Assembly (NCBI RefSeq): GCF_014641855.1
Contig: NZ_BMII01000015.1
Coordinates: 61,149 to 125,148 of the forward strand
Source: Shewanella inventionis
GTDB taxonomy: Bacteria; Pseudomonadota; Gammaproteobacteria; Enterobacterales; Shewanellaceae
DNA: 64,000 nt
Direction of reading: 5' to 3'
In this document: piece by piece, positions 8,409 to 16,314 of the stretch
Layout: every line of letters begins with the position of its first letter
Position numbering within the stretch: the first letter of the stretch is position 1
Made by a program: the position numbers and the translations under genes
Notes under the pieces: model-generated
Told to the model about the DNA's origin: nothing
Seen by the model: only the letters and a program-made list of their open reading frames with translations
The model's database searches: none

Positions 8409-9026
8409 ATGCCTGATTACGCCGTACTTGCCGTGTTTATTCCGACCTTCTTTTTTGTCTCCATCACCCCTGGTATGTGCATGACCTTAGCCATGACACT
8501 GGGCATGAGTGTTGGCGTACGTAAAACCTTATGGATGATGCTAGGCGAGCTGGTCGGAGTGGCATTAGTGGCCATTGCAGCCGTACTGGGCGTAGCCAGC
8601 ATTATGCTTAATTACCCACAGGTATTTGATTTACTCAAATGGGTGGGTGGCGGATATTTAATCTATATCGGCATTAATATGTGGCGCGCCAAAGGTAAAA
8701 TGGCGGTTATCGACAGTGCACAAGTGAACACCCGCAGAACAAGCTTAATTAGCCAGGGGTTTATTACTGCCATTGCCAATCCCAAAGGATGGGCATTTAT
8801 GATTTCGTTACTGCCTCCGTTTATCAATGTCGACAGTCCAGTTGGTCCACAACTTGGAGTGTTGCTGGGTATTATTATGATAACCGAAAGTGTGTCGATG
8901 TTAGCGTATGCTAGCGGCGGAAAAAGCTTACGTTTGTTTTTAAGCCGCGGCGATAATATCCGCTGGATGAACCGCATCGCCGGCAGCTTAATGATGCTCG
9001 TAGGAGTCTGGCTCGCGCTGGATTAG
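8409..9026 (+). CDS. LysE/RhtB-family amino acid exporter
   Basis: 205 residues from the ATG at 8409 (an in-frame TTG at 8400 has no better ribosome-binding site). Six hydrophobic helices are predicted. The N-terminal segment with PGMCMTLAMTLGMSVGVRK matches the conserved loop of RhtB/LeuE transporters (usually PGP followed by a G-x-R loop), and NPKGWAFMISLLPPFI is the second family signature. Members export amino acids such as homoserine, threonine or leucine by proton antiport. The substrate is not determinable. The hmgA-hppD terminator separates it from that operon. Confidence 0.85.
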   Translation: MPDYAVLAVFIPTFFFVSITPGMCMTLAMTLGMSVGVRKTLWMMLGELVGVALVAIAAVLGVASIMLNYPQVFDLLKWVGGGYLIYIGINMWRAKGKMAVIDSAQVNTRRTSLISQGFITAIANPKGWAFMISLLPPFINVDSPVGPQLGVLLGIIMITESVSMLAYASGGKSLRLFLSRGDNIRWMNRIAGSLMMLVGVWLALD

Positions 9027-9044
9027 CCCCTTTAAAAAACGAGA

Positions 9045-10220
9045 TTAATTACTGGTTTTATAAGGTAATTGTTGCGTCATCTGCTCCATGTACAATTTAA
9101 TGTGTGCTTGCTCTTGCTCACAAAAATGAGCAATGGCATCACTAAATGCTGGGTGTTCAATCACATGGCTTGAATACGTCTGTACCGGATAAAAACCTCT
9201 TGCCACTTTATGCTCACCTTGCGCGCCAGCATCAAACACATTTAGCTGATTAGCAATTGCATATTCGATACCTTGATAATAACAAGCTTCAAAATGCAAA
9301 CCGTCGTAATCGCTCAATGCTCCCCAGTAACGACCATACAAATGGGTGTTTGAAACAAAATAAAGCGCTGATGCCACCAATTCATCTTGTGCATTGTGTA
9401 TCATTAATAATCTGATTGACTCTCCCATTGTTTGGGCAATTAACCTGAAAAATTCCGCAGATAAATACCCTTGATGGCCAGAACGCTTAAGATAAGTGCG
9501 TTGATAACAGCGAACAAAACCTTGCCATTGCTCATCGGTAGCATTATCGCCATTTATAAAGGTAAAACGCAGTTGCGCCTTGTGTATTTGTGCCCGCTCT
9601 TTGCTGATATTTTTACGCTTTCTAGAACTCATGCTGCTTAAAAAATCATTAAAGTCCACATAGTCATTATTACGCCAATGAAACTGGCAACCATGACGCT
9701 CAATAATGCCGGTATTTGCCCACAAGGTATGTTCTGCTTTATGGCTAAATAAACCATGCCACGAAGACCATTGCCGCTCGCTTAATTGATGCTTTATGAC
9801 TGTGATGACTTCTGAAATGACGTGCTGCTTGTCGATGTCGCTTAACGTAGGCAAAAAACCAATACGGGCACCCGTTGTTGGCGTAAAGGGAATACTGCTC
9901 ACCAGTTTAGGATAATAGTCTAATTGATTACGCTCATAGGCTTCAGCCCACGCCCAATCAAACACGTATTCGCCCCAGGAATGAGTTTTAATATACAACG
10001 GCATTAACGCTACAATCGTATCACCTTGAGTGACCACAAGATGATGCGGTTGCCAGCCGGTGTTATGGCTTACACATTGGCTTAATTCTAAAGCGGATAA
10101 ATATTCATGACGGGTAAAGGGATTCAAATGGCCAAAATATGTATTCCAGTCAGATATTTTTATGTCACTAATAGTATTAACAAATTTGAATTGATACACT
10201 AACGTTTTACTTTGTTCCAC
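9045..10220 (-). CDS. COG3146/FemAB-like acyltransferase-fold protein
   Basis: 391 residues starting at GTG 10220. The PFTRHEYLSALE opening, the long GARIGFLPTL stretch, and the C-terminal half (SSRKRKNISKER, ALYFVSNTHLYGRYWGA, HFEACYYQGIEYAI) identify the PF04339 family of GNAT-like proteins, often labelled peptidoglycan biosynthesis or hypothetical. The GRYWG and FEACYYQGIEYA blocks are the most conserved part in the family as I know it. The substrate is unknown. It lies tail-to-tail with the LysE gene and divergent from ggt. Confidence 0.8.
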   Translation of the reverse strand: MEQSKTLVYQFKFVNTISDIKISDWNTYFGHLNPFTRHEYLSALELSQCVSHNTGWQPHHLVVTQGDTIVALMPLYIKTHSWGEYVFDWAWAEAYERNQLDYYPKLVSSIPFTPTTGARIGFLPTLSDIDKQHVISEVITVIKHQLSERQWSSWHGLFSHKAEHTLWANTGIIERHGCQFHWRNNDYVDFNDFLSSMSSRKRKNISKERAQIHKAQLRFTFINGDNATDEQWQGFVRCYQRTYLKRSGHQGYLSAEFFRLIAQTMGESIRLLMIHNAQDELVASALYFVSNTHLYGRYWGALSDYDGLHFEACYYQGIEYAIANQLNVFDAGAQGEHKVARGFYPVQTYSSHVIEHPAFSDAIAHFCEQEQAHIKLYMEQMTQQLPYKTSN

Positions 10221-10328
10221 CGAATCCTACCTGTTTATGCTAAATCGTTCTCGTTAAAATCTCGTACCATTTGTCACTATCATGTGGCATGTTCTACAAC
10301 ATAATCAAATCAATACCAAGGAATGATC

Positions 10329-12077
10329 GTGAGCCGACTCCCTAAACTGAAACCTCTTTTACTTAGCACTGCATTGTCAGTTGTATTCTGCTACCCGGCA
10401 TTAAGCACTGGTGTATACGCCAATGATATCTCTATTTTCAGCGAAATGGCGACAGCTCAACCCATTTATGCCAAACATGGCATGGTCTCAAGCCAAGAAG
10501 CTATCGCCAGCCAAATTGGTGTTGATATTTTAAAGCAAGGCGGTAACGCTGTTGATGCTGCGGTTGCGGTAGGTTATGCACTTGCTGTAACACTGCCTCG
10601 TGCGGGTAACATCGGTGGTGGCGGTTTTATGTTAGTGCACTTAGCCGAACAAAATAAAACCATCGCGATAGATTACCGTGAAACAGCACCAAGCAAAGCG
10701 CATAAAGATATCTTTTTAGACGAACAAGGCAATGCTGTCGACAAACTTAGTCGTGAGCATGGTTTGGCCGTTGGCGTGCCTGGTACCGTTTTAGGGTTTG
10801 AACTAGCACTTGAAAAATACGGCACAATGGACTTAAAACAAGTCATTGCCCCAGCAATTAAATTAGCTAAAGAAGGCATTCTTGTTACCTCTGATTTATC
10901 AAACTCACTGAGTGGACTCAAATCACGTATTGCCCAATGGCCAAGCTCTGCAAAAATATTTTATCGTCCTGATGGAAGTGATTTTCAAGTAAATGATCTC
11001 CTTAAACAACCTGAGCTGGCACATTCTCTGTCACTCATTGCCGACAAGGGCAGTAAAGGTTTTTATTATGGTGAAACCGCTGAAAAAATTGTTGCTGCAG
11101 TAAAAGACGCTGGCGGCGTAATGAGTTTACAAGATTTAGCTAATTATAAAGTGGTTGAACGTGAACCGGTTCGCGGCCAGTATCGCGGGTACGAAATCGT
11201 CTCAATGCCACCTCCATCATCGGGCGGAATTCACATTATTGAGATGCTAAATGTGCTCGAAAAATTCCCAATTGATCAATTAGGTCACAATACCGCCAAT
11301 ACACTGCACCTAATGGCAGAAACAATGAAGTATGCCTACGCAGATCGCAGTGAATTTTTAGGCGACCCTGATTTTGTTAAGGTGCCCGTTAAACAACTCA
11401 TTAGCCGTGACTATGCAACCAGTATTGCAAATAAAATCGCCATTAATAAAACAACCCCTAGCAGCGAAATTAAGCCAGGTAAACTTGCAGGATATGAAAG
11501 CGATCAAACAACACATTACTCAGTTATAGACCAATGGGGTAATGCGGTTGCTAACACTTATACGCTTAACTTTAGCTATGGCTCAGGCCTAGTTGCTGAA
11601 GGAACGGGAATTTTATTAAATAATGAAATGGATGATTTTTCAGTAAAACCTGGCACACCAAATGGCTATGGCTTAATTGGTGGTGACGCCAATGCTGTTC
11701 AGGGCAATAAGCGACCTCTGAGCTCCATGAGCCCAACCATTGTAATGAAAGACGGAAAACCGTTTATCGTGACAGGTAGCCCTGGTGGTTCACGTATTAT
11801 CAACATCACCTTACAGATCATCATGAATGTGATAGATCATAAATTGAATATCGCTGAAGCCACCGCTGCTGCGCGAATCCATCATCAATGGCAACCAGAT
11901 TTTATTTGGGCAGAGCATACGTTAAACCGCGATACCATTTCACTGCTAGAAGCAAAAGGCCACCAAGTTAAGACTCAGGAGTCTATTGGCAGTACGCAAT
12001 CAATCATGGTGACTGAACAAGGTATTTTTGGGGCATCAGATCCACGCCGTGCAGGCTCAGCGGCCATCGGTCATTAA
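10329..12077 (+). CDS. ggt: Gamma-glutamyltransferase, periplasmic
   Basis: GTG at 10329 is preferred because AAGGA (10318-10322) sits directly against an ATG at 10323 and leaves that codon no spacer. The product has 582 residues and a signal peptide cut after about residue 31 (GVYA|ND). The autoprocessing site is DQTTHYSV: the first Thr (residue 394 from GTG) becomes the N-terminus and nucleophile of the small subunit, as Thr391 does in E. coli. MNFS-type substrate loop equivalents LNFSYGSG and PLSSMSPTIV are present. It hydrolyses or transpeptidates glutathione and other gamma-glutamyl compounds. It is monocistronic. Confidence 0.93.
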   Translation: MSRLPKLKPLLLSTALSVVFCYPALSTGVYANDISIFSEMATAQPIYAKHGMVSSQEAIASQIGVDILKQGGNAVDAAVAVGYALAVTLPRAGNIGGGGFMLVHLAEQNKTIAIDYRETAPSKAHKDIFLDEQGNAVDKLSREHGLAVGVPGTVLGFELALEKYGTMDLKQVIAPAIKLAKEGILVTSDLSNSLSGLKSRIAQWPSSAKIFYRPDGSDFQVNDLLKQPELAHSLSLIADKGSKGFYYGETAEKIVAAVKDAGGVMSLQDLANYKVVEREPVRGQYRGYEIVSMPPPSSGGIHIIEMLNVLEKFPIDQLGHNTANTLHLMAETMKYAYADRSEFLGDPDFVKVPVKQLISRDYATSIANKIAINKTTPSSEIKPGKLAGYESDQTTHYSVIDQWGNAVANTYTLNFSYGSGLVAEGTGILLNNEMDDFSVKPGTPNGYGLIGGDANAVQGNKRPLSSMSPTIVMKDGKPFIVTGSPGGSRIINITLQIIMNVIDHKLNIAEATAAARIHHQWQPDFIWAEHTLNRDTISLLEAKGHQVKTQESIGSTQSIMVTEQGIFGASDPRRAGSAAIGH

Positions 12078-12109
12078 TCCTGTTCGATATTGTTAGCTAG
12101 TTCACTTCT

Positions 12110-12140
12110 ATGGCGACTTTACAATTAGCAAAGTCGCCAT
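12110..12140. terminator. Strong hairpin after ggt
   Basis: ATGGCGACTTT (12110-12120) and AAAGTCGCCAT (12130-12140) form a perfect 11-bp stem with a 9-base loop. The U-tract is poor (TATTAAG), so it may stabilise or only weakly terminate the ggt transcript. Confidence 0.6.
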
Positions 12141-12486
12141 TATTAAGATTGAAATATTATAATTGAACGAGTGATATTTTTCTGATGCAAATTTATTTTT
12201 CTTGATTTTTATTGACTCGCCAAATACCAATTAAACAACCATAAAAAAAATGTAAACAGCCCTTTCGCATACAACCTCATTAAATTGAATACATTCATAG
12301 CATTAGAAAAATCTAATGTCTTATTCAAGCTATCCTCATTTAAATTTAAACAACCGGCAATTGCATTGTTGTAATAACTGATCATACTTATATAAAGATG
12401 TTCTAAATGTAAGTTTTTATTAGTGATTACATCATTTTTTTAAATGATATTATCATTGTGTTCTCAACTTGATATGAAAAGGTACT
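12141..12486. other. AT-rich upstream region of the chemoreceptor gene
   Basis: 346 bases with no gene, very AT-rich, ending in the palindrome at 12443-12457. Presumed promoter region for the operon that begins at 12487. Confidence 0.5.
12443..12457. promoter_or_regulatory. 7-1-7 inverted repeat AATGATA-T-TATCATT
   Basis: A perfect 15-base inverted repeat 29 bases before the chemoreceptor start, where an operator would be expected. The A/T-rich 7-1-7 form recalls Fur-type boxes, but the half-sites do not align well with TGATAAT-N-ATTATCA. The binding protein is unknown. Confidence 0.45.
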
Positions 12487-14103
12487 ATGCAACTAACTAA
12501 CTTAAAAATCAGGCATAGAATTGCTCTGCTTACCTTTGTTGCGATCGTCTCGTTTGTGATTTCATTAATCATCAACAACCAAACCGGTGAAGACAACGCG
12601 CAACGCTTAAATGGACTTCAAAACCAACTCTATCCTGCGCTTAATTTAGCGACAGTCAATCAAGGCTTACTATTGCAACTGGATCAAACGATACAGTCGG
12701 CGATTACCACTGGTGAAGAAGATAGCCTAGATGTTGCTGCTAATATGGTGAGCCAGATTATCGATAATTTGACTGAGCTAGCAGTACTTCTGCCCTCAGA
12801 GACGAGCCATGTTCAACAGCAAAAAAAAGAAATCACCCTTTACCATGAAAACGCCAGAAATTTAGCCGCTGAATTTATTAAAGACGATGTTGATTTTACT
12901 AAAATTCAAACACAAGCAGCTGCAAATGCTGAGCGTTATCAGCAATTGGTTAAACAGTTTGCCAATAAAAAACAAGAATACTCAAAGCAATTTCAAGACC
13001 AAATCCAAACCACGATAGCCAGCACAGCGCAAGCTGAAAACAGTGTGCTAATTGTTGGGTTAGTCGCTACCGCAGTCATGATTATAGTGGGCTTGTTAGT
13101 TAACAGGTCAATTATCAGCACAATTGATAACGTCACCCAATCTTTACGAAACATTTCCGAAGGTGAAGGCGACTTACGCTCACGTATTCAATACAAAGGT
13201 AAAGATGAAATAGCAGAATTAGTGCATTGGTTTAATCAGTTCATCACTAAACTGCAATCGTCTATTGCTGATACAAAACACACGACAGACCACTTAAACC
13301 AAGTCGCAACCAGTTTATTAAATGGTAGCCAACAAAGTGAATTGAACGTAGAGCAGCAAAATGCAGCGATTGAGCAGATATCTCATGCAATGAAAGAAAT
13401 GTTTGTGAGCGTTACCCACATTGCAGAATACGCCTCAAGCGCAGCTTTAGAGGCTGAAAATGCCAACACCGAAGCTAAAAAAGGGTTTGTGATTGTTAAC
13501 GATGCCGTTAACACCATCAAAACATTAGCAGAAGAAGTGCAAACCACTGCCGTTGTTGTTAATCAATTAGACGCCTTTACTCATAAAGTTAATGGCATCC
13601 TTGACACCATCCGCAGTATTGCTGAACAAACCAATCTGTTGGCTTTAAATGCTGCCATTGAGGCCGCAAGAGCCGGTGAACATGGCCGAGGATTTGCGGT
13701 AGTAGCGGATGAAGTCAGGACACTTGCTTCACGCACACAAACATCAACACAAGAAATCCAAATCGTACTTAAAGAGCTAACAACAACCTCAAAACAAGCA
13801 GTTGATGCAATGCAGCGTGGAATAGAAACAGCAGATAAAGGTGTTCAATCTACCGCTACAGCGGGAGATGCATTAACCAGTATTACCAATAAAGTCAGCG
13901 CAATATCTGAGGTCAATGATCAAATTGCTGCTGCAACAGAGGAGCAACACAATACATCTGTATTAATCCAACAATATGTTGCCGAAATGGAAAATGGCGC
14001 GCAAAAAGTCAGGGCGACAACAGCGGATATGGGCGGCATAAGCGTTGATATCCAAAATATCAGTGAAAAACTGCAATCGATTACAAATCAATTTAAGGTT
14101 TGA
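12487..14103 (+). CDS. Methyl-accepting chemotaxis protein
   Basis: 538 residues. TM1 is at about residues 12-30 and TM2 at about 183-205, with a roughly 150-residue helical periplasmic domain between them of the four-helix-bundle type. A HAMP domain follows ([16 protein letters not shown]). The cytoplasmic tip [19 protein letters not shown] and the following [15 protein letters not shown] contact CheA and CheW. There is no C-terminal pentapeptide tether for CheR. It is followed at 77 bases by a porin and then a one-domain binding protein, which is an unusual company for a receptor and suggests that it senses what those two handle. Confidence 0.93.
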   Translation: MQLTNLKIRHRIALLTFVAIVSFVISLIINNQTGEDNAQRLNGLQNQLYPALNLATVNQGLLLQLDQTIQSAITTGEEDSLDVAANMVSQIIDNLTELAVLLPSETSHVQQQKKEITLYHENARNLAAEFIKDDVDFTKIQTQAAANAERYQQLVKQFANKKQEYSKQFQDQIQTTIASTAQAENSVLIVGLVATAVMIIVGLLVNRSIISTIDNVTQSLRNISEGEGDLRSRIQYKGKDEIAELVHWFNQFITKLQSSIADTKHTTDHLNQVATSLLNGSQQSELNVEQQNAAIEQISHAMKEMFVSVTHIAEYASSAALEAENANTEAKKGFVIVNDAVNTIKTLAEEVQTTAVVVNQLDAFTHKVNGILDTIRSIAEQTNLLALNAAIEAARAGEHGRGFAVVADEVRTLASRTQTSTQEIQIVLKELTTTSKQAVDAMQRGIETADKGVQSTATAGDALTSITNKVSAISEVNDQIAAATEEQHNTSVLIQQYVAEMENGAQKVRATTADMGGISVDIQNISEKLQSITNQFKV

Positions 14104-14179
14104 GTTAATTGCATTAACCATATTCACTATAAAAATTAGCCCATTGGGCGAATGATGAGTCACTACCAGGAGTCATAAC

Positions 14180-15403
14180 ATGACATTTAAGCTAAAAGCA
14201 CTGTCAGTCGCAATGTCGATTGCCATGATATCAAGTACTTCACAGGCTGATGAAGCTGCTGATGCCAAAATTGCCAAATTAGAGCAACAAGTGCAAGCAT
14301 TGCAATCTCAGCAAAATGCCAGTCTTGCCGATAAAGTCCAGTTTAATGGCTTTATTAGCGGCGCTTATATCAGCTCTGATAATGATGCAGGCTATAACAA
14401 TGCCGACACTAGCGCCAATTTTAGTGAAGATAGCAAATTAGGTTTCCAAGGCACGTTCAATATTACAGACCGGACTCAGGCTGTATTACAGCTAATGATG
14501 CGCGGAGAGTACGACTGGGAAGTAGAAGCAGAATGGGCCTATTTGGCTCACCGTTTCGACAACGGTATTAGAGTTCGTGGTGGTAAACTGCGGGTGCCAT
14601 TATTTATGTATTCTGACTATTTAGACGTTGGATATGCTCAACCGTTTTCACGTCCACCTCAAGAAGTGTATGGCACAATCCCCTTTTCTTCTTACACTGG
14701 TGCAGGGGTGTCATATGATGTTGATTACGATGACTCAACTCTTACCGTCCAAGCTTTTGGTGGCGAGTCTGACGTTAAAAACTCAGCTGTAAAACTCAGT
14801 AATTTAATGGGGGCTAACGTCAGCTGGACAGACGAAATTTGGACCCTGCGCGCTGTTTATGCTCAAGCACAATTAGATGGCCCTGTAGTCAACGAAGTTG
14901 ATGTTGAATTAGCCAGCAACGTTAACACCACCGCAAAATATACTGTACTTGATATCGACGATGAAAAAGGATCTTTTGTCGGTGTTGGTGCAAGTTATGA
15001 TAACGGTGAAATCATTGCGATTACTGAATGGACTCGCTCTGAGATAAATGAAGCCTACCCTGATACCGACTCAGGTTATTTAACCTTAGGCTACCGCATT
15101 AAAGCGTTTACGCCTTATGTCACAGTCGCCTACATGGAAACGAAAGATAATGACGAACGTTTGCCATTATCGCAAGCAGCGGCGATTCAAATGATTGCGT
15201 TTAATGCTGAACGCATGGCTTATAGCCTTGGTTTACGCTGGGACGCAATTGATAACCTAGCGGTTAAATTTGACATAACCTATGCAGACGAATTTGGCGA
15301 TACCTCAGGCGGATTAACCAGTAACAGTCTTGATACTACAACAGGTAAATTCACTTATGATGACACCCTGATCTACACCGTTAAATTTGACGCAGTATTC
15401 TAA
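14180..15403 (+). CDS. Outer-membrane porin
   Basis: 407 residues. The signal peptide is cut near residue 23 (SQA|DEAA). A short coiled coil follows (IAKLEQQVQALQSQQN), as in trimeric porins of the OprO/OprP-like and Shewanella DcaP-like groups, then alternating amphipathic strands to the terminal aromatic residue (KFDAVF), the outer-membrane insertion signal. AGGAGTC precedes the ATG. The small binding protein starts 11 bases after its stop, so the two are clearly one operon. Pore specificity cannot be inferred with confidence; the phosphate-like neighbour hints at anions. Confidence 0.85.
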   Translation: MTFKLKALSVAMSIAMISSTSQADEAADAKIAKLEQQVQALQSQQNASLADKVQFNGFISGAYISSDNDAGYNNADTSANFSEDSKLGFQGTFNITDRTQAVLQLMMRGEYDWEVEAEWAYLAHRFDNGIRVRGGKLRVPLFMYSDYLDVGYAQPFSRPPQEVYGTIPFSSYTGAGVSYDVDYDDSTLTVQAFGGESDVKNSAVKLSNLMGANVSWTDEIWTLRAVYAQAQLDGPVVNEVDVELASNVNTTAKYTVLDIDDEKGSFVGVGASYDNGEIIAITEWTRSEINEAYPDTDSGYLTLGYRIKAFTPYVTVAYMETKDNDERLPLSQAAAIQMIAFNAERMAYSLGLRWDAIDNLAVKFDITYADEFGDTSGGLTSNSLDTTTGKFTYDDTLIYTVKFDAVF

Positions 15404-15414
15404 GGAGTGTCGAA

Positions 15415-15810
15415 ATGAGAACGTTACTAAGTGTATTAGCTCTAAGCATTTCAACGATTATTTCAGCACAGGCCGCTGTGGTCGTTATTGGTAATCCTGC
15501 TGCTGGAGATTTATCTGCCAGTGATGCAAAAAAAGCTTTTTTAGGTAAAGGTGATTCTTCTGTTGTGGTATATGAGCTTGAAGAAGGCAATGCAACTCGC
15601 AGTGAATTCCACCAAGCTGTAACGGGTAAATCAGATGCGCAGTTAAAGGCCTTCTGGTCAAAGCAGGTATTTACCGGTAAAGGTAATCCACCGGCTACAG
15701 TACCCAATGCTGCGGCAATGAAATCAGCTGTTGCCAGTAGTCCCAATGCTATCGGCTATATAGACGAAGCAGATGTAGATGCCACTGTAAAAGTGATCCT
15801 TAAGCCATAA
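15415..15810 (+). CDS. One-domain phosphate-binding-like (PstS-like) periplasmic protein
   Basis: 131 residues with a signal peptide cut near residue 20 (AQA|AVVV). The body begins VVVIGNPAAGDLSASDAKKAFLGK and continues with RSEFHQAVTGKSDAQLKAFWSKQVFTGKG and SSPNAIGYIDEADVD. These match the PBP-like superfamily that includes the second half of PstS, at about half the length of a full two-lobed binding protein. AAGGAGTG lies 6 bases before the ATG. No ABC permease or ATPase is nearby, so transport through a Pst system is unlikely from this locus. It may instead pass ligand to the receptor at 12487 or hold a ligand behind the porin. Confidence 0.78.
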   Translation: MRTLLSVLALSISTIISAQAAVVVIGNPAAGDLSASDAKKAFLGKGDSSVVVYELEEGNATRSEFHQAVTGKSDAQLKAFWSKQVFTGKGNPPATVPNAAAMKSAVASSPNAIGYIDEADVDATVKVILKP

Positions 15811-15850
15811 AATAATTTGGCGTAATGCACATTTGTGTAAAAAATAATTA

Positions 15851-15882
15851 AACCGAGTAACCGTAATGTTACTCGGTTTTTT
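15851..15882 (+). terminator. Terminator of the receptor-porin-binding protein operon
   Basis: AACCGAGTAAC (15851-15861) pairs perfectly with GTTACTCGGTT (15868-15878) and is followed by a T run to 15882. Confidence 0.9.
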
Positions 15883-15891
15883 ATTTACAAC

Positions 15892-15909
15892 AATGTAAGC
15901 GTTTACATT
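15892..15909. promoter_or_regulatory. LacI-family-like operator
   Basis: AATGTAA-GCGT-TTACATT is a 7-4-7 inverted repeat. Its core TGTAAGCGTTTACA has the central CG and outer TGTAA/TTACA that are typical of LacI/GalR-family and cre-type sites. No LacI-family gene is in the window. It stands about 400 bases before cpdB. Confidence 0.35.
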
Positions 15910-16018
15910 TCTATATAACAACAATCTAAAAAACAATATTATCTGTAGCACTCAAAACATATCAGAATAAATACGCCAATTTTATGATTAAAAATGCTAT
16001 CTCTATGATTTTTATTTG

Positions 16019-16054
16019 TGTTTTTTATTCATCATTAATGATGAATAAAAAACA
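16019..16054. repeat. Perfect 36-bp palindrome
   Basis: The left half starts TGTTTTTTATTC (16019-16030) and the two halves meet at 16036/16037 in ATCATT|AATGAT. Every one of 18 base pairs matches, with no spacer. The next outward pair (16018/16055) fails. It is about 260 bases upstream of cpdB. Confidence 0.9.
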
Positions 16055-16314
16055 TATCATTAAAACCATTTCATAATTTAATCACTCGTTTTAACAAACC
16101 AATTAAAAAAACACTTACACAAATGATTAATAAATAAGCAAGCCCACTGATTAATCCATTTAATTTAGCGTTTCATCACAATTTATTCATTTATTATGCT
16201 TATAATCACGACCGTGTTTTCATTTTATTATCAAAATAGGTAAACAATGTTAACGCTACGTAAGGGCAAATAACAATAAATATGCCCTGGGGTCAATTAA
16301 ATAGAGAGACACAT

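Larger units (their letters stand above)
15811..16314. other. Large intergenic region with terminator and two palindromes
   Basis: About 500 bases, strongly AT-rich, without a gene. It holds a terminator (15851), a LacI-type palindrome (15892) and a perfect 36-bp palindrome (16019), each listed separately. TATAAT at 16201-16206 could be the cpdB -10 box, but no good -35 is seen 16-18 bases upstream. Confidence 0.6.
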
